The position numbers and the translations under genes were made by a program. Of a stretch of 64,000 bases of DNA, positions 39,682 to 51,020 are shown piece after piece. Within the stretch, counting starts at the first letter, position 1. Each line of letters opens with the position of its first letter. Origin of the DNA: Tulasnella sp. 424. Its lineage: Eukaryota; Basidiomycota; Agaricomycetes; Cantharellales; Tulasnellaceae. Below the pieces are notes generated by a model, which did no database searches, was not told where the DNA came from, and saw only the letters and a list, made by a program, of their open reading frames with translations. The stretch lies in assembly GCA_019633425.1 (NCBI GenBank), contig WSUB01000025.1, positions 248,001 through 312,000 of the forward strand. The letters are read 5' to 3'.

Positions 39682-41040
39682 TTAGCAATAAATAGTTCCA
39701 ACCCAGACACCGTTGTACGAGCCTTGAAATTTTCGTAAGCCGGCGTGCCGCGTCGGGGACCTATCATCTCTCACCCAAATGATCAATAATGTTGCTAACC
39801 AAGAGATTGAGTACCGCCCCGGTGCTGCATCTCAGATCGGTGTTGTCTGACCCAGAGCAATTATACCATTTCGCGTCAAACACACTTTGGTGCACTTCGC
39901 CTGTGAACGGTCGTCTCAGCAAGCCAAGGCGATTCGGGTTATCATCTAGCACATACCTTGCGGGTGAGCGAAGCCCAACAATCGGCCTGATATGTCACGG
40001 GAAGATCAGTGTCCGACCAAATGAAGGGCAACTGCCCGAAAACCGGCACTCACCTGGGACGATAGGAATTGGGTCTTGCGAGTGGGTGATCCGCGTCAAG
40101 TCAAAGGACTTGAGGTAGTCCGCAAAAGCAGGGTTGCCAACTCGAGGCCCTCCTAGAGTGATTGTTTTGGTGGTAATCGAAGGAATTTGAATTTTCAGGT
40201 AAACACTATCTAACAAAGCCAATGCTCCCTAGACAATGTCGTTAGACTGGCGCCTTTACTAAGGCTACCCTTGCTTACCCCCAACGAATGGCCAACAAGG
40301 GTGACCTTTGAGGAGGATTTGGCAGCCATGACTGTCTTGACCGCGGTCAAAATCGAGCTCGCCGAACGTTTAAAGGTATCTTGGAAGCCTCCATGAACTG
40401 GACCGGAGTAAGTCAGCATCATAGGCTCCAAGGAACATGCCGAGACTTACCTTTGATCGAAGAACTGACTCCTGGAAAGTACGCCTGTAAAGACGTTCAT
40501 ATTAAAGACAGAACTGTGTAGTAGTCCCAGTCCACTCACTTGATCCATTGGATCTGGGACAAAATCGATATCATTGAGTAAGGATAGGAATTGAGTAGGA
40601 TCGGTCCCTTCGTGGGCCACAACGATGGAGCCTGGCGATCACGAGTAAGTCCCCCTTTTCTTTTCAAGACTTTATGGAGTTGACATACTCAGGCTTGAGG
40701 ACCATCCAACGAACCAGGAGGGTGTAGCAGCGCCGTCACCTCCACCGGCATAGATCTGAAAGTCGGATATGGCATTACAGGCCGCTAGTGGGGAGAAGGT
40801 GGAGGGGTCACTGTCAATAACACGAACGAAGCCCATCAAGACAAAGGAGCACGAACCTCCACAAGTCCACTTATTTGCACCGTTGGTGCAGTAAGCGGCT
40901 CGAGCGAATTGGATATAAGGCGTATAGGACGAAATGACCGAGACGGAGGCGGCCGTAACCCCGTCTCTCTCGTTGACAATTGGCGCAGCGAGAGCGGAAA
41001 CCGCAACTTGAGCGAGGAAGAAAAGAATGGAAAAGATCAT
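39682..41040 (-). CDS. Secreted class 3 lipase, copy D
   Basis: Intact family member. Exons 41040..40857, 40784..40689, 40631..40540, 40484..40451, 40397..40279, 40228..40054, 39986..39957, 39900..39775 and 39722..39682; 298 aa. Signal peptide FSILFFLAQVAVSALAAP; GHSLGGALALLDS nucleophile motif; Asp in HSQDPIPIVPG, as in copy A; His in GEVH; end WVGTIYC. All splice donors are GT. Intron 1 (40785-40856) is 72 nt, in frame and stop-free, so retention would insert 24 residues. The promoter carries the palindrome at 41281-41311. Confidence 0.9.
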
Positions 41041-42187
41041 CGGAGAGAATGGTCTGAGGATACGACGAGAAAAGTAAGGAGGAACAGAGGCGTTCTGCTG
41101 TACTCATTCTTTCAGCGCTGGGACCTTTTTCAATCCCCCCAGCCAGGTTCGGGTTTGTCCCTGGAATTACCAGGCAGACCGAAAGCGCGGTATATACCGG
41201 CTTACTGGCCTATTTCCCGCGCGATGGTGGCAGCATCGACCACTTTCGTACGACGAAGAGAGCCTGAGAAGACGTCGACTGAATGTCGGACAGCACAGCG
41301 GTCCGACATTCATTTTCCCAAAGAAGGTAACGATATGGTCTACGGAGCAGGTGACCTGCTAACTTGCTGGTGGGAAGCCTCTCAGCCACCGTTTCGATCG
41401 GAGGGGGTCTATGAGCCGAGCAACTTTCAGCTGATTGTCTAGAGCCGGATGAGAAAAACCCGAGAAAGCCAGATGGAAGCTGCTTTTGGGAGTTCTGTGC
41501 GGCCTTCGTCCGGGAGCCCAAGACCTGTTTTGGGAAGGTAGCGCAGAATAACCCCTGTCTTAAAGGCACGCTAATAGAAATACATCCGTAAAGGATATAC
41601 AACGGAGGGACGAGAATGAGTCGTCTGACTCCTCATCGGACGAAATTTCCCATCGTTCTGCCGACTTCGCTTCTTAACCGCGTGGACAGGGCAAGGGCAG
41701 AACCGATACCGCACGGAGCTCTTCTTCAGCTTGAGAGGTGTTCCTAATTACAATAAGGGAGTGGCCGCTGTCGCAAAAAAGTTTTGTGCGGTTCTTGCCG
41801 AAAAGGGATTAACGTTCGGGCGACAAGGTCCTAGTGAAACAGGGTCATCGTCACATTCAACGATTTGACCCACGACCGATTATTTTGGATATCCCTGAGA
41901 CAGTTGATAGAGAAGTCGTGCAGGCCAAGTGGCTGCGTCTTGAAGAGGAAGGGAGGCCCAAGTTTCGGGTGCCGGGAGCGATTTCATCCCCAAAAGACCG
42001 TGTGGATGAAATCAACGCCACATCAAGAGGGCAAATATTTGCAGTGCATGGCAAGAGTTTCCAGAAACATGCTATCTATGGGATCACTTGAGGTCCTTGT
42101 CTGGGAGAGGAGTTCCGAGGAGCCAAGAAACACCGCACAATCACTCACAAACATCTCACGCGTTCTTTTGTCACCAACCATCTCCCA
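41041..42187. other. Array spacer 4 and promoter of the Cys-rich gene
   Basis: Lipase D upstream region followed by the last G block (about 41770-42180), which here is the immediate upstream region of the intact Cys-rich gene. This suggests that G is at least partly the promoter of that gene. Confidence 0.55.
41281..41311. promoter_or_regulatory. Palindromic element upstream of lipase D
   Basis: Arms gaatgtcgg and ccgacattc are intact although the 13-nt spacer differs by two bases from copies B and C. Its distance to the ATG is 241 nt. Conservation of both arms while the spacer changes hints at selection. Confidence 0.6.
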
Positions 42188-43415
42188 ATGCCAATGGGTC
42201 GAACCCCCGGGACCAAGAATCAGCCAGGGCACCGAGCTGGAGGGAGGAGAGAAGGAGCCGGTCGGAAACGCAAGCTAGCTCAATCTGACAACGAGCCTTC
42301 TGGCATCTCCCACAACTCCAATGACGGTGCGTTTAGTGGGGAACAATCCGGGAACCCTCAGACGCTGAAGCTAGACTGTAGATGATACTCCGGACCCCAG
42401 CGATGAGAATTCCCCACTGGGATTGTCCTCCGACCCTCCACCTTCCCCAACTGTCAAACTCAGTTCCATACATCCAGACCTCATCCCATTCTTGGGTGTG
42501 CCACACAACATTCCCCTCGTTTGCTTCTTCGACCCGAATCGATATAATCCAGCTGTTCAAATACCGCCTGGTATTCAACTACCCCAATCCGCTATCTCGA
42601 TACTTGAAGACAATTCCTCCCCTTCCTCCAATCAGCCAACGGCAGACTCGAGAGACTCCACTGGCGCGGTCGAAGAGGACGAAGACATGGAAGAAAATCA
42701 CGTCTCCTCTTCTACTCAAAACGGTCTACCATCGGAATCAGAGGCCGGACAATCCTCATCCCCGACAGGTCCATACGTCTTCCACAACCCGAACCTCAAT
42801 CCCGACCCGACGCATCGAAGGAAGCGCCGTTGCCTTATTTGCATGAATGCAGGTCGGATTAATCATGCATTTATTTGCCCTGGAAGAGGGAACAGGGCGG
42901 CGTGCGCCACGGCGCGTGAGGTCGCGAAACATGGAGGGACTTTGCCCGCGGAGTCAAGCAAGTGGAACTCCAAAAATACCCATACACCTGTCTTCACACC
43001 TGTTCCAACTCCCGTTTTCCCACTTCTCCCTACTCCCAATCTTCCTGCTCAAGGGGCTGCTCCTATCAATCCTCCACCCATACCAATACCTCCACCGCCT
43101 ATTCAAGCCGCGGGAACGGCTGCGCTAATCACGGCACTTGCCCTGCCAATGCAGCCGCCAAAGCCCGTCGCCCCTCTTGGCTACCTATCTACAGGGGCCG
43201 TTCGAAGGCGCCGGCCTCGACAGTGCCGAATTTGCGTTTCTCGAGGTGAGGATGGGACTGGTTGTGTGGGACGCCAAGCCAAACAGCGATGTCCACACTA
43301 TTCCGAAGCGCTGCATGGTGCACAAACCGGATCTTCTAGCCTCGCAGGCACTTCGTCCATGCTTTCGGACTCTGACGAGGAGGAGCAACAGGTTTCGACC
43401 CTGGTGCAACAGTGA
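42188..43415 (+). CDS. Pro-rich protein with two Cys4 zinc-finger-like modules
   Basis: I do not recognise a named family. Exons 42188-42326 and 42382-43415; 390 aa. The short basic exon 1 (GRKRKLAQSDNEPSGISHNS) joins an acidic, Ser-rich stretch. Two similar cysteine modules follow, each preceded by basic residues: RRKRRCLICMNAGRINHAF with CPGRGNRAAC (C-x2-C-x11-C-x8-C) and RRRRPRQCRICVSRGEDGTG with CVGRQAKQRC (C-x2-C-x9-C-x8-C). A Pro-rich linker separates them. Zinc binding and nuclear location are inferences. The gene lies at the right end of the lipase array, and its exon 1 is the piece copied into the array. A GTGAGT donor overlaps the stop (CAG TGA), so a further exon is possible but not supported. 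Confidence 0.8.
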
Positions 43416-43842
43416 GTTCGGAATGGAAAGACCAGGTGATACGTTTTATTCCCTTCGTCACACTGAATGTCACAGGTATCCTTTTGTTATTGTACGGGTA
43501 GCTAGCTTCATTTTTCATTATTTTCCTTTGCAATTCGTTCATTTTGTGAAATATATTTGGTGTTGGGGAGAACTTCGGAAAACCGCGTGAAGTTGCCGCG
43601 CCAGATCCCCCCTGTCGCGCTTCACAAATCCCCAGTTCAGATTACAATCTCGCACCCACACCCACACCCACGCTCGACGATACAGCGGGAGACCTCAAGG
43701 CATTGATTAGCCTGCCATCAGCGTTGGCACTCATCCTCAAGCCTCTGCTGAGGCATCGAACGTCGAACAACGCCGAAAATAGCTGGAACAACCTTGCCGT
43801 ATATACAACCTCCAGTGGTGGCGAAGGTAGTCGCAGCGGTCA
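43416..43842. other. Intergenic, no gene seen
   Basis: About 430 nt containing a short cccaca tandem near 43660. It holds the promoter of the Kar9-like gene. Confidence 0.45.
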
Positions 43843-46700
43843 ATGACCAGCCTGTCTTTACCAGCACCTGAACATACAAGCGTACTAAAACCCTCTCCGG
43901 ACATCATCAACGCTCCGGGAAGACTACGAACTCAGTCGTTCAACGATGATTATGGTGAGCACTGTTTCAGCTCGGACTGACACAACCGACGTGCAATTGA
44001 CTTTCCTGGCTCCCACTAATTTCTCAGATGACGACAACACCACGACAGCAACGCCTAGAGCACTGAGTAACGTAAAGCAGCGAAGCGTCGAGTGAGTTCA
44101 TCTGCAAGGTAAACAAAGTGGCTTGCAGCCCACTGACTGGTTCGCGTCTCAGCGACCTCCGCCTCTTGGCTATCTCGGCGCAGATTACTGAAGTATCCTA
44201 CAGCATTGGAGAGCTTCAGGGAAGGGTTTTTGGTGAGCATCTATTTGTAATCTATGGCCCCACCACCTCTCATCCATCCCCATTCCAGAAATCCAGGAAC
44301 TTCGACACAGATCCCTGGAGCCTAAAACTGCTCTCCCTGGCTCCCCTACAGCTGGAAGAAAGTCTACAGACTCGACCTCTTCATCAAGTAGCATCATCGA
44401 CAATGCATTGGGGCAACTCGACGGTCGGCTTGAGACCGTCAAAGGAAGCATTGAGGCAATAACGGCCGCGGTGGAACCCCTTCTATCAGTCGTCCACACC
44501 CCTACCCCAAGGCAATCAGGAGAATATGACGAAGAGTCCAATCTCCTCCGGAAATACGGTGATCTCGTGAATGAATGGGAGGCAGTTCAAGCAGAGGCAA
44601 AAGGTTTGCGGGACGAGTTGAGAGAGGACAAGTGGCTAGCCGTGTTCAGAACGGTTAGCGAGCAAGCCGATGGAATGATGGCAAGCTTGGACAAAGCCTT
44701 GATGATGTGTCAGGTAAGACTGATGAGTTAGGCTTCAATACATTTGTCTGACCGGCAACCATCAGGATTTCATCCAACAAGTATATGCCAAGACCAAGGA
44801 CGGACAAGACCTCAGGAGGAGCTCAGCATATTCCGAAAAATCATACCCCAATTTGGATACGTTTGAAGATTTGCTTAAATCGTACGAAGCGAAGAAGAAG
44901 TGCGTCCAAATCACCTTATTCTTTGTTCGTATACTGACGCATTTGATATATAGATACTACATGCCCTCAACTAATAAAGTCATCAACGTTCTAAATAAAG
45001 GGATCGAGGACCGCATTACCAAGAATGGTGAATGCTTGCGGAAGCATGCCGATATGAAGACCCGCTGGGACGCGTTGAAAATCAAAATCCGCCGCGTAGA
45101 CAACGAGATGGAGAAGGTCTGCAAAATATTGATGGATATCGAGAAGGAGAGCGCCGAAGCAGAAATGTCGTCCGTCATTTCAGAAAACAGCGCGAGCTTC
45201 ACAACATCGCCAGCCGGACGGAGCAGTCGTGCGCCATCTACGTCTTCCACTTCGACCCTTGCAAAATTCGCTGCCAAGGTATCTTCCGTCGTGGGCAGGT
45301 CGACACCCAACCAAAAGCAAAAATTGGAGTTGCCTGCTACCGATCCACACCGAACCATCGGCCGAAAGACATCTATGCTTCCTTTCCGGTCTCCCCAACC
45401 CAATCAAGATACTTTCCGAGGGCGGTCGAAGCTATTCTCAAGCACTTCCAGTAATGTTTCAGCCCCGGCCACGGCGTCGATGGTTGACGACTGGGTAGAC
45501 TTGGGCAATGGGCGGCAAACAGTGAAAGCAGCCAAACCGCGATGGAATCCATCGACAAGGCCGGATAATAACAAGGACCCGCCTCCTTTACCTCCCGTTC
45601 CCTCAGGCTATCGGCCTCCCTCTGTTGCCCGCCACACGCCGCCTCGTCCTCCGTCTTCCGCTAAGTACGGGCCTGGGACAAAGCCCCCGACCACCCAACC
45701 CCCTCCTATTCCTCGTCGGTCCTCTGCCCGACCTTATACTCCTGTCCGAATAACGGCCCATGACCATGAAGACGAACCCCCGAGCTCTCCGCCATCGCGG
45801 CCAGGATCAAGAGCACAGTCTAGTTTCGGCATTAATGCTACTCCCCGAGCACGGCCGAAGACGCCTAGCATGATTCCGGCGCCCCGCCATCTGAGTTCAA
45901 ATTGGAATTCGGCGATGTCTCAAACTTCAGATGATGCCCTCGACGTACCTTTCTCACTCCGAGGTGTATCGCCGTCGCCTTCTATGGCAGCGTCCATTAT
46001 GATGGGCGGAACTCCTCATCGACGGCGGCCAAGTGCGTCGCACATACCTATGCCTTCATTCCACCTCGCCAAGTCACGTACTGGTTCACCTACAAACTAT
46101 TCCCCCAACCGCCCCGCCAGTCCTGTATCTGCCGCCCAGTCGGCATCGTCTTCCGCATATCCTCGGTCACATACACCAGATAGCTCCCCACGTCCGAAGT
46201 CCAGGATTCATCACCAAACATCAGCGTCTACGAGCGCCTTGTCGCCAGGTCGGCCAGGACTTCGGCCAGTCGCATCACGTGGCCCACCATCAAGCTTCCG
46301 TGGCGACACCTCTACCAACACCCCTCCATTCCGTTCCAATCCGTCGAGGCCTGGTTCCCGCGCTGGTGCTCAGACCCCTGGTCATGAGCTCACTCAAGGA
46401 CCCATGTACATGCCCGCCAGTACACATGATCCATTGGACAATGAGGTTGCCAAGATTGTGAACTCGGTACCTCATGGAATGCGCATTGAACGAATCGACC
46501 CGCCGTTGCGAATCCCCCCACGTGCAGGGGAAGAAATCAAGGCTCAATATGCTATCTCCAACGCTCTTGGACGTAGAGTGTTGGGATTCAAGTTGGTGGT
46601 GGTTAGCCGACCTGCGGGTGAGACGCGGAAGGTTATGTGTCGAGTTGGCGGTGGCTGGGTGGATTTGAGTACCTACATGACGAACCGGCACTCGATTTAG
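43843..46700 (+). CDS. Kar9-like spindle-positioning protein with GAR domain and SxIP motifs
   Basis: Probable microtubule plus-end adaptor. Exons 43843-43954, 44028-44091, 44153-44232, 44289-44713, 44766-44899 and 44954-46700; 853 aa. The N-terminal half (about 60-400) is helical/coiled coil (LAISAQITEVSYSIGELQGR, KYGDLVNEWEAVQAEAKGL, KIKIRRVDNEMEKVCKILMD). A long basic Ser/Pro-rich region follows. It contains two S-x-I-P motifs in basic context, SMIP at about 577 and SHIP at about 634, which are EB1/Bim1-binding signals. The C-terminus has RKVMCRVGGGWVDLSTYM, a GAS2-related (GAR) microtubule-binding signature. The combination suggests the fungal Kar9 family. Intron 5 (44900-44953) is in frame and stop-free. 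Confidence 0.82.
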
Positions 46701-47034
46701 GGTGATATAGCTCCAGGGCCTTTCCTTTAAACTCATGGTTGATCTACCTCATTTGATCTCGTTGCTTTCTTTGTATATGCAGTTCTCTTCTGTTTCTTTC
46801 CTTCCCTAACGCGCCGTATGTCGCCGTGTTTCGTACCATATGCTTTATCTTTATATACATTTACATTTTGATCCGCGTGATGTATTTATTTATTTCGGGG
46901 ACGACCTGTCGTGAAGCTTCTAAAGGCTCACAGGTCAGTTCGGGGGTTATCGGCATTTGGGGTGACTGGAGCGGTTTGTTTGGCGCGAGGCGTCGGTACC
47001 GAAAACAACCACCACCACAACGCGTCTTCCAGCC
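46701..47034. other. Intergenic, 3' UTR and elongin C promoter
   Basis: 334 nt, AT-rich with TATA-like stretches near 46850. No gene is seen. Confidence 0.45.
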
Positions 47035-47686
47035 ATGGCGGATTCCTCCGAAAAAAAGGTCCGAAAGATGCCCCATGAAATAATGTGGATATGTTAAAAC
47101 AGCTTCCGCACATTCCAGGAAGAATCGAAATGGGTTCGAATCACATCACGAGACGGTTATTCGTGGATCGTCGACCGCAAAGTCGCCATGGCAAGTTCCC
47201 ATCTTAAAGATGCACTAAGTGGCGACAGTGAGATCTCGATTAAAACATTCTTATTTTTCCAACCACGTGTCGCTGATCCTTTTACTTCTCCACAGGCGGA
47301 TTTGCCGAGTCTGCAACGAACACGTGCCACCTGGATGAAAGGTGAGCTCATCGCTATTTCAGCAGTTTCAGCCTTTCCGACCAGGGCATCATCTACTATA
47401 TTGAAAGGGGCGCTGTTGCCGAAACTGTTGTTGAATATCTTGCCTACAAGAATCAGTATACGGGGTCGCGGAATGTTCCTGATTTCACCACCCGCGTTCC
47501 CCCAGAGATTGCGTTAGAGTTGTACGTCGCTATTATGCTCCAGCGAGAAGGCGAGTTAATATTAATTGGGTGGTTTTATTTTGCCGTTAGGGTTATGGCG
47601 GCCGACTACTTGAATGGTGAGTCGCTCGACTCTCGACTTTGACTGCATGACGTGCTGACGTTTGTCGCGTCGCTTGTCAGCGTAAC
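47035..47686 (+). CDS. ELC1: Elongin C
   Basis: Skp1-like adaptor of elongin/cullin ubiquitin ligases. Exons 47035-47058, 47119-47227, 47296-47341, 47408-47521, 47591-47616 and 47682-47686; 107 aa, close to the human 112. The protein reads KWVRITSRDGYSWIVDRKVA, then SSHLKDALSGDSGFAESATN, HLDERGAVAETVVEYLAYKN, VPDFTTRVPPEIALELVMAA and DYLNA. The final exon codes only the last codon and stop. The third intron acceptor was placed at GAAAG (47407) because only this keeps the conserved RGAVAE frame. Confidence 0.93.
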
Positions 47687-47898
47687 CTAGACCGCATATA
47701 CTGGATCATCATCTTGCCAACGAGGTGTGACTTTTTATGGACCCGCCACCTGCGAGGAAACTCAAATGCATTTTCAAAGGGGTCTGTCTCGTGGTCGCCG
47801 AATCGCCGTCACTCATGGGGGTCGTTTTGTAACCAAACTTGGTCCAATTTCATAATACATTTACAAAGATACAGTAAGAAATATTCCGAGCCATTAAT

Positions 47899-48660
47899 TT
47901 ACTGTGGCATTTCCGCGCGGTCTCCAGCATTCACCTGCGATTCGACTCGTTCCTGGACTTGCCGGTCATTTCGGTCCTTTGCCTCCTCGTCGGCCTTGCG
48001 TTGCTCGGCTCGGACGTTTTCATGGTTGATGCCCGAGTCTTGACGATCGCTCTGTTGACGCTCAGTCGTCTCTTGGTGGCCCTCAGCCGTGTCCTGGTGG
48101 CCCTCAGCCGTATCTTGATGGCCCTCAGAGTCATCGGGCTTGGCGGGGGCGAGCGCTTTGGGGTTGTTATCCGCTTCTATCTCACGGCGTTTCAGTTCAC
48201 CAGTGCGCTTGTCGTGGCCTTCTTGAACCATGTGCTGGTCATGCTTGAGTTTTCCCTTCATTTCTTCTTTAAGGCCGTCGATTTTCTCGCCCATGGTCTT
48301 TGTAAAGCAAGACCTTTCAGAGACAGTTCAAAAGCATAGGTGCTGAAGCGACATACTATTTTACCCCGAGCCTCAGCGAAGTTAGGACCATATCCCACCT
48401 TGCCTGCGTGCTTCTGTTCCGCTATGCATTAAAACAAAAGTGAGCCGCATGCACGGAAAGGACTACTTGGGAAGCCACCTACGATAATCCTGGTCCGGGG
48501 CTGGGGGTTGGTCTGCGGTGTTCTCATCGCCAGCAACATCAGGCCGGCTTTGAGCCTTTTCTGAGATTCCCTGATCAGCGACTTTCTTGTCGGTAGGGGC
48601 TTGAAGTGGATGGCCGGGCTCGGCACCGGAGTCTGTGGCACGTTGGTATGAGGCGGACAT
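47899..48660 (-). CDS. Small hydrophilic protein with CsbD-like helix and heptad repeats
   Basis: Exons 48660..48483, 48421..48357 and 48297..47899; 213 aa, very hydrophilic, no membrane segment. The middle reads HAGKVGYGPNFAEARGK, then GEKIDGLKEEMKGKLKHDQH and RTGELKRREIEAD. The GxxEExKGKxK pattern recalls CsbD-like stress proteins of bacteria and fungi, but I cannot name a family firmly. Next comes a seven-residue repeat, EGHQDTA twice and EGHQETT once, visible in DNA as the ggccctcag repeat near 48080-48125. The C-terminus is a charged coil (EQRKADEEAKDRNDRQVQER). A stress-related role is a guess. Confidence 0.75.
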
Positions 48661-49066
48661 GATGAATTATAAAGTTGTTGGAGAGTCGAGTAAGAAAGCT
48701 GAGAGAGTCTTGGTTGATGTCTTGGTTAGCAGGCATTATTCGTGAGATGTGCTTGGCCTTTTGTACCGTTGAGGGTCGGGGTAATTGGTGGGGCGAATGA
48801 CGGCGAGGTGTGACGTCATTGCTCGCGTGGCTGGGTGCCGGGATAAGAATAGGGGCCTGACATAGCGCTCGGGTTGGAGTCCCATCACGCACCAACGTTG
48901 GACATTGGTTTGCTGGTCATTCGGCAAAACATTCAACGGCAAACCGGGCGCCGACATGACCTCATCGTAGCATCAGGCTCATCACGCAGTCTTGCGCACA
49001 AAATTAGCTTCCCTCCTTGTCATCGAATACCAAAATACATTCCGAGCATATCAAGCGCAGACACGC
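48661..49066. other. Intergenic, no gene seen
   Basis: About 400 nt between the small hydrophilic protein gene start and the TRAPPC12 stop; presumably the promoter of the former. Confidence 0.45.
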
Positions 49067-51020
49067 TCATACTGGAGGTAACTTCAAGCATGTGGCACGT
49101 AGACCATCTCCGGCCCATTTTGCAACCTCCAACAAGAGCTCGCATTTCTTATCGTAGCTTGCCGCTGTTCGGAGCTCGTAGAGTGTAGCTATTATCACAA
49201 GAATGGATGTATTAGTCAGGTGGGCTCGCGAAAGAGAGGTGAGGAGGGGAAAACACCGTACCCAGGTTGAACAAGAAAGGTTCTACATTGCCTACCACGC
49301 TTGGAGAGGTTCCAAGTGCGGCCTCCATATGGCGTATTCCCTACAGCCAAAGGTATCAACGCAATTCTCTCCGGGCCGACTACGGAACGAGCCGTACCTC
49401 ATCTACCCGACCAACGCTGAGCAACGCTACAGCCAAGTTGTTAGCCACCTACGGGGGAAGGCGAGGAAGTTAAATTCGTTGTCCATCTTGATACTTTCCA
49501 TCGAAAAGACAGTTTGGCTCACCAAAGCATTATCAGGTTCTCGAGCTATCGCCTTCTCCAACTCATCTACCGCAGTTGCCCAATCCAACTTAGCGGAAGC
49601 CAACAAAGCGCGGTTGACCTCCTTTGTGGTTTCGTCGCAAGTTGGATCATCGGCGACTCTTCGAATCAGAGTCTGCGCGGAGTCGATATCTCCCGCATCC
49701 AAGTACAACCTCGCAATGGAGGAGAGCAATGCTGGACTTGGTCCTGGTTGGTCCGAGCCTGGTGGTGGGGTCCTACACAAGGGGAGCAGCAGAGCAGCGG
49801 CAGCCGTATGGTCCTTCATCTCCAAAAGCTGACTAGCCATAATCAACCCGACCCTCACCGCACGTTCCTTCCACATTTCTTCATCAGCCGACCCAACTTG
49901 AGCCGCTCGACTGCGTTTTTTAGATTTTGCGATCAAAGCGTAGAGTTCGTCCAGGTAACCGTACGGATCTCCAGACCAGTACTTGGTTCGAGCGAACATG
50001 ACTTCGAGTTCGAATGGTAAGACGGTGTCGAGGACGTAGTTTTGGATCATTTCAGGTTGGATGGCGAAGAGGACGTTGAAGAGGTTGGTGCATTCAGCGG
50101 AGGCTTGGTTGTGCAGTCGTAAGCGGACGAGGGAGGACAGTCGTAGGTACCACAGCTAGGGAGAAACGGGTATAGTCAACGAGATGCATTTGCAAGAGAA
50201 TTGGCTATGGTGGCACACTCACGTCAAAGATAAGAGGTAGATCATCTGCTGGGGCATCCACAAGGCGATCCCGAGCCTTGGCAGAGAAGGTAGATATCAG
50301 AAACACCACCTAGGAGAACGACTGGATTAATTAAGCTCACCATCCTCGCCAACGCTCTCCAACTGTTGGTCATCTGGGTAGCGGTAAAAAGAGAACGGTC
50401 AACGGATTGGTTTCCTACCGCTGGAACCAAACGCGACTCACCACCAAGGAATGCAGATCCACATGCTGCCACGTCCCAGAAAGGTCTCTCACAGGCCGTA
50501 CCTCAGGCGCAATGTATTTATTCAACAAAGTTGCGAGTTGGTCTGTCTACGAAAAAGTAAAATAAAAAACGGCAGTGCAACATTCAAGTTGGATCATCAC
50601 TCGTCAGCTCCCCGTTGCGACACACCCTTGTAGTGTACGTACATTTGGTATCGGCAGGAATAACGAAGGCGCAACTAAACCTGGTAAAAACAACGCAGGT
50701 ACATCTTGTTCTCCCGAGGTTTGTGGTAATACAGGGAGAGCTCTCCCATCAACACTTCCAGAGGGTACTCTAGACCCCGGTAAAGGAAGGATGCCAGGAT
50801 GTGGCCCTGGGGCCGGAGAGCCCAAGGGAACGTCTTGCGGGATAGGTGATTGCAAACCAGAGGTCGATCTGGAGGCAGTTGGGCGTCTCGGTGGGATTCC
50901 TCCTGCTACAGCAGATCGTTGAAGTGGACCGGAATGTTCTGACTCGGATTCCGAAGTAGTATCTTCGTCCGAGCCTTCTAGCTGAAAAGGGTCTGGTATA
51001 TTGTCATGAGGCATCGACAT
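49067..51020 (-). CDS. TRAPPC12: TRAPPC12-like TPR protein
   Basis: Subunit of the TRAPP vesicle-tethering complex. Exons 51020..50643, 50546..50442, 50373..50341, 50276..50223, 50155..49523, 49448..49398, 49340..49262 and 49188..49067; 484 aa. A disordered acidic N-terminus (QLEGSDEDTTSESESEHSGP) precedes a helical TPR body: SWRALARMARDRLVDAPADD, LRLSSLVRLRLHNQASAECT, then the very characteristic MIQNYVLDTVLPFELEVMFA and TKYWSGDPYGYLDELYALIA. TPR-like repeats follow (ARLYLDAGDIDSAQTLIRRV, LDWATAVDELEKAIAREPDN, VANNLAVALLSVGRVDEGIR). It ends KWAGDGLRATCLKLPPV. Exon 5 stops at a GTGAGC donor that removes a readable 76-nt intron. It is divergent from the F-box gene. Confidence 0.9.

Noticed and set aside
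47342..47371. 30-nt intron in elongin C giving SLSDQGIIYYIE
   Set aside because: Too short for a spliceosomal intron. The acceptor at 47407 gives a 66-nt intron and the conserved RGAVAE sequence.
49427..49523. Read-through end of TRAPPC12 exon 5 (…FPRRWLTTWL stop)
   Set aside because: A GTGAGC donor at 49522 and CGTAG acceptor at 49449 remove it and restore the conserved VANNLAVALL sequence.
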